From the NCBI RefSeq assembly GCF_016583625.1, contig NZ_NRRN01000035.1:1-33418 (forward strand): a DNA stretch of 33,418 nt, in the 5' to 3' direction. Each line of letters opens with the position of its first letter. Position 1 is the first letter of the stretch. This document shows positions 32,846 through 33,418 of the stretch, one piece after another. The notes under the pieces were generated by a model that made no database searches, had not been told where the DNA came from, and worked only from the letters and a program-made list of their open reading frames with translations. Source of the DNA: Halorhodospira abdelmalekii. Its GTDB lineage: Bacteria > Pseudomonadota > Gammaproteobacteria > Nitrococcales > Halorhodospiraceae. The position numbers and the translations under genes are program-made.

Positions 32846-33232
32846 ATGGCGCTGGCAGAGGCTGATCGCGAGCATATTGATGCCTACATCCAGTCCTACC
32901 TGGAGCGGTGGCTGGCGGAGCAGGAGCGGCGTCTGATTCCAGCGCCGGCGGTCTATGATCGCGAGCTGCACGAGCGTGTAGTACGGGTGGAGGAGGCATT
33001 GAAGCATCAGGGTGAGCTGATGCAGCGGGCCTTTGCCCAAATCGACAAGCGCTTCGAGCAGGTCGACAAGCGCTTCGAGCAGGTCGACAAGCGCTTCGAG
33101 CAGGTCGATAAGCGCTTCGAAGAAATGATCAGACGGCAAGATAAACAACACCATTTGGTGCTCGGTTTTATTGTCGGATCGTTGGGTTTAATGATTACTG
33201 TCATGCTGACTGCAATGCGCTTTATGGGTTAG
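32846..33232 (+). CDS. Coiled-coil protein with C-terminal membrane helix, unknown function
   Basis: The 128-residue protein starts at the ATG at 32846, with GAGG 6 nt upstream. An in-frame ATG at 32834 is an alternative. Residues 1-60 are charged and helical (EADREHIDAYIQSYLERWLAEQ). Residues 66-93 consist of four heptads of the type (I/V)DKRFEQ, encoded by a 21-bp tandem repeat, and predict a regular coiled coil. Residues 104-124 form one membrane helix (VLGFIVGSLGLMITVMLTAM). Proteins of this layout occur widely as uncharacterised small membrane-tethered coiled coils. It has its own promoter, so a link to B12 uptake is not implied. Confidence 0.82.
   Translation: MALAEADREHIDAYIQSYLERWLAEQERRLIPAPAVYDRELHERVVRVEEALKHQGELMQRAFAQIDKRFEQVDKRFEQVDKRFEQVDKRFEEMIRRQDKQHHLVLGFIVGSLGLMITVMLTAMRFMG
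33041..33124 (+). repeat. Four 21-bp tandem repeats inside the coiled-coil gene
   Basis: The units at 33041, 33062, 33083 and 33104 are nearly identical (GTCGACAAGCGCTTCGAGCAG type), with the middle two exact. Each encodes one heptad, so unit gain or loss would keep frame and coiled-coil phase while changing length. Confidence 0.95.
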
Positions 33233-33381
33233 CGGTCTGCGTAGTCCTCGAAGTCGGCTCTCCGTGATACTAGCCCTGCCTGCCGAAGCCGTCCAACCGA
33301 GCAGCGAACGCCGAGGTCGATAGGCTTCCGCGGTGAATGGCTCAGCCAGCCCGACCTCGCTTTGCTGCCAGCCCCGTCCCG

Positions 33382-33412
33382 GCGGGCGGTCCGCGGGCGG
33401 TCCGCGGGCGGG
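33382..33412. repeat. 11-bp tandem repeat at the right edge
   Basis: Two full GCGGGCGGTCC units and a partial third lie in the 186-bp terminal non-coding stretch (33233-33418). No gene or RNA is recognised in that stretch. Confidence 0.6.
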
Positions 33413-33418
33413 CGAGAG

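Noticed and set aside
33041-33124. Possible CRISPR-like array
   Set aside because: The 21-bp units are directly adjacent without spacers and encode heptads within an ORF. The 8-bp array at 26571 also has no spacers.

Overview
The window is GC-rich, densely coded DNA from what looks like a gammaproteobacterial sulfur oxidiser, most likely a purple sulfur bacterium or a close relative (Chromatiales/Ectothiorhodospiraceae type). This rests on an oxidative-type dsr operon carrying dsrEFH, a tusA gene, a cytoplasmic SoeABC sulfite-oxidising complex, and gammaproteobacterial markers (TamA/TamB, ZapG/YhcB, YheT). The genus cannot be fixed from the sequence alone.

Region 1 (1-8326, minus strand) is the start of a reverse-dissimilatory sulfite reductase operon, read right to left: dsrA, dsrB, dsrE, dsrF, dsrH, dsrC, dsrM and the first codons of dsrK, which run off the left edge. 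Upstream on the same strand is a 1003-residue regulator with an OmpR-type/BTAD (SARP/AfsR-like) N-terminus, a degenerate class III cyclase-like segment and an AAA ATPase module. An 18-bp palindrome lies between it and dsrA.

Region 2 (8327-17979) holds a divergent small outer-membrane-like protein, a YheT-type hydrolase, a GNAT-nitrilase fusion, and the tamA-tamB pair. It ends in a perfect 21-bp inverted repeat just after tamB.

Region 3 (18016-26041) holds an isolated Cas6/Cmx6-like gene with no CRISPR array or other cas gene in sight, a 61-residue orphan protein, tusA, soeA-soeB-soeC, and a convergent cysG whose end overlaps soeC. TusA would pass sulfur towards DsrEFH and DsrC. DsrAB would release sulfite, SoeABC would oxidise it to sulfate in the cytoplasm, and CysG would supply siroheme for DsrAB.

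Region 4 (26204-33418) is themed on cobalamin and the cell envelope: a cysteine-rich metal-binding protein, zapG, then a well-formed promoter directly followed by a cobalamin riboswitch with a perfect 9-bp closing helix. Downstream are a beta-propeller-like lipoprotein, a BtuB-like TonB-dependent receptor and a BtuD/FecE-type ATPase. The lipoprotein-receptor pair resembles the BtuG-BtuB arrangement known from Bacteroides. A coiled-coil membrane protein with four 21-bp repeats closes the window.

A recurring oddity is simple-sequence expansion inside genes: the DsrM tail, a YheT insertion, a TamB insertion, the propeller C-terminus and the BtuB signal peptide. No tRNA, rRNA, insertion sequence or CRISPR array was recognised.
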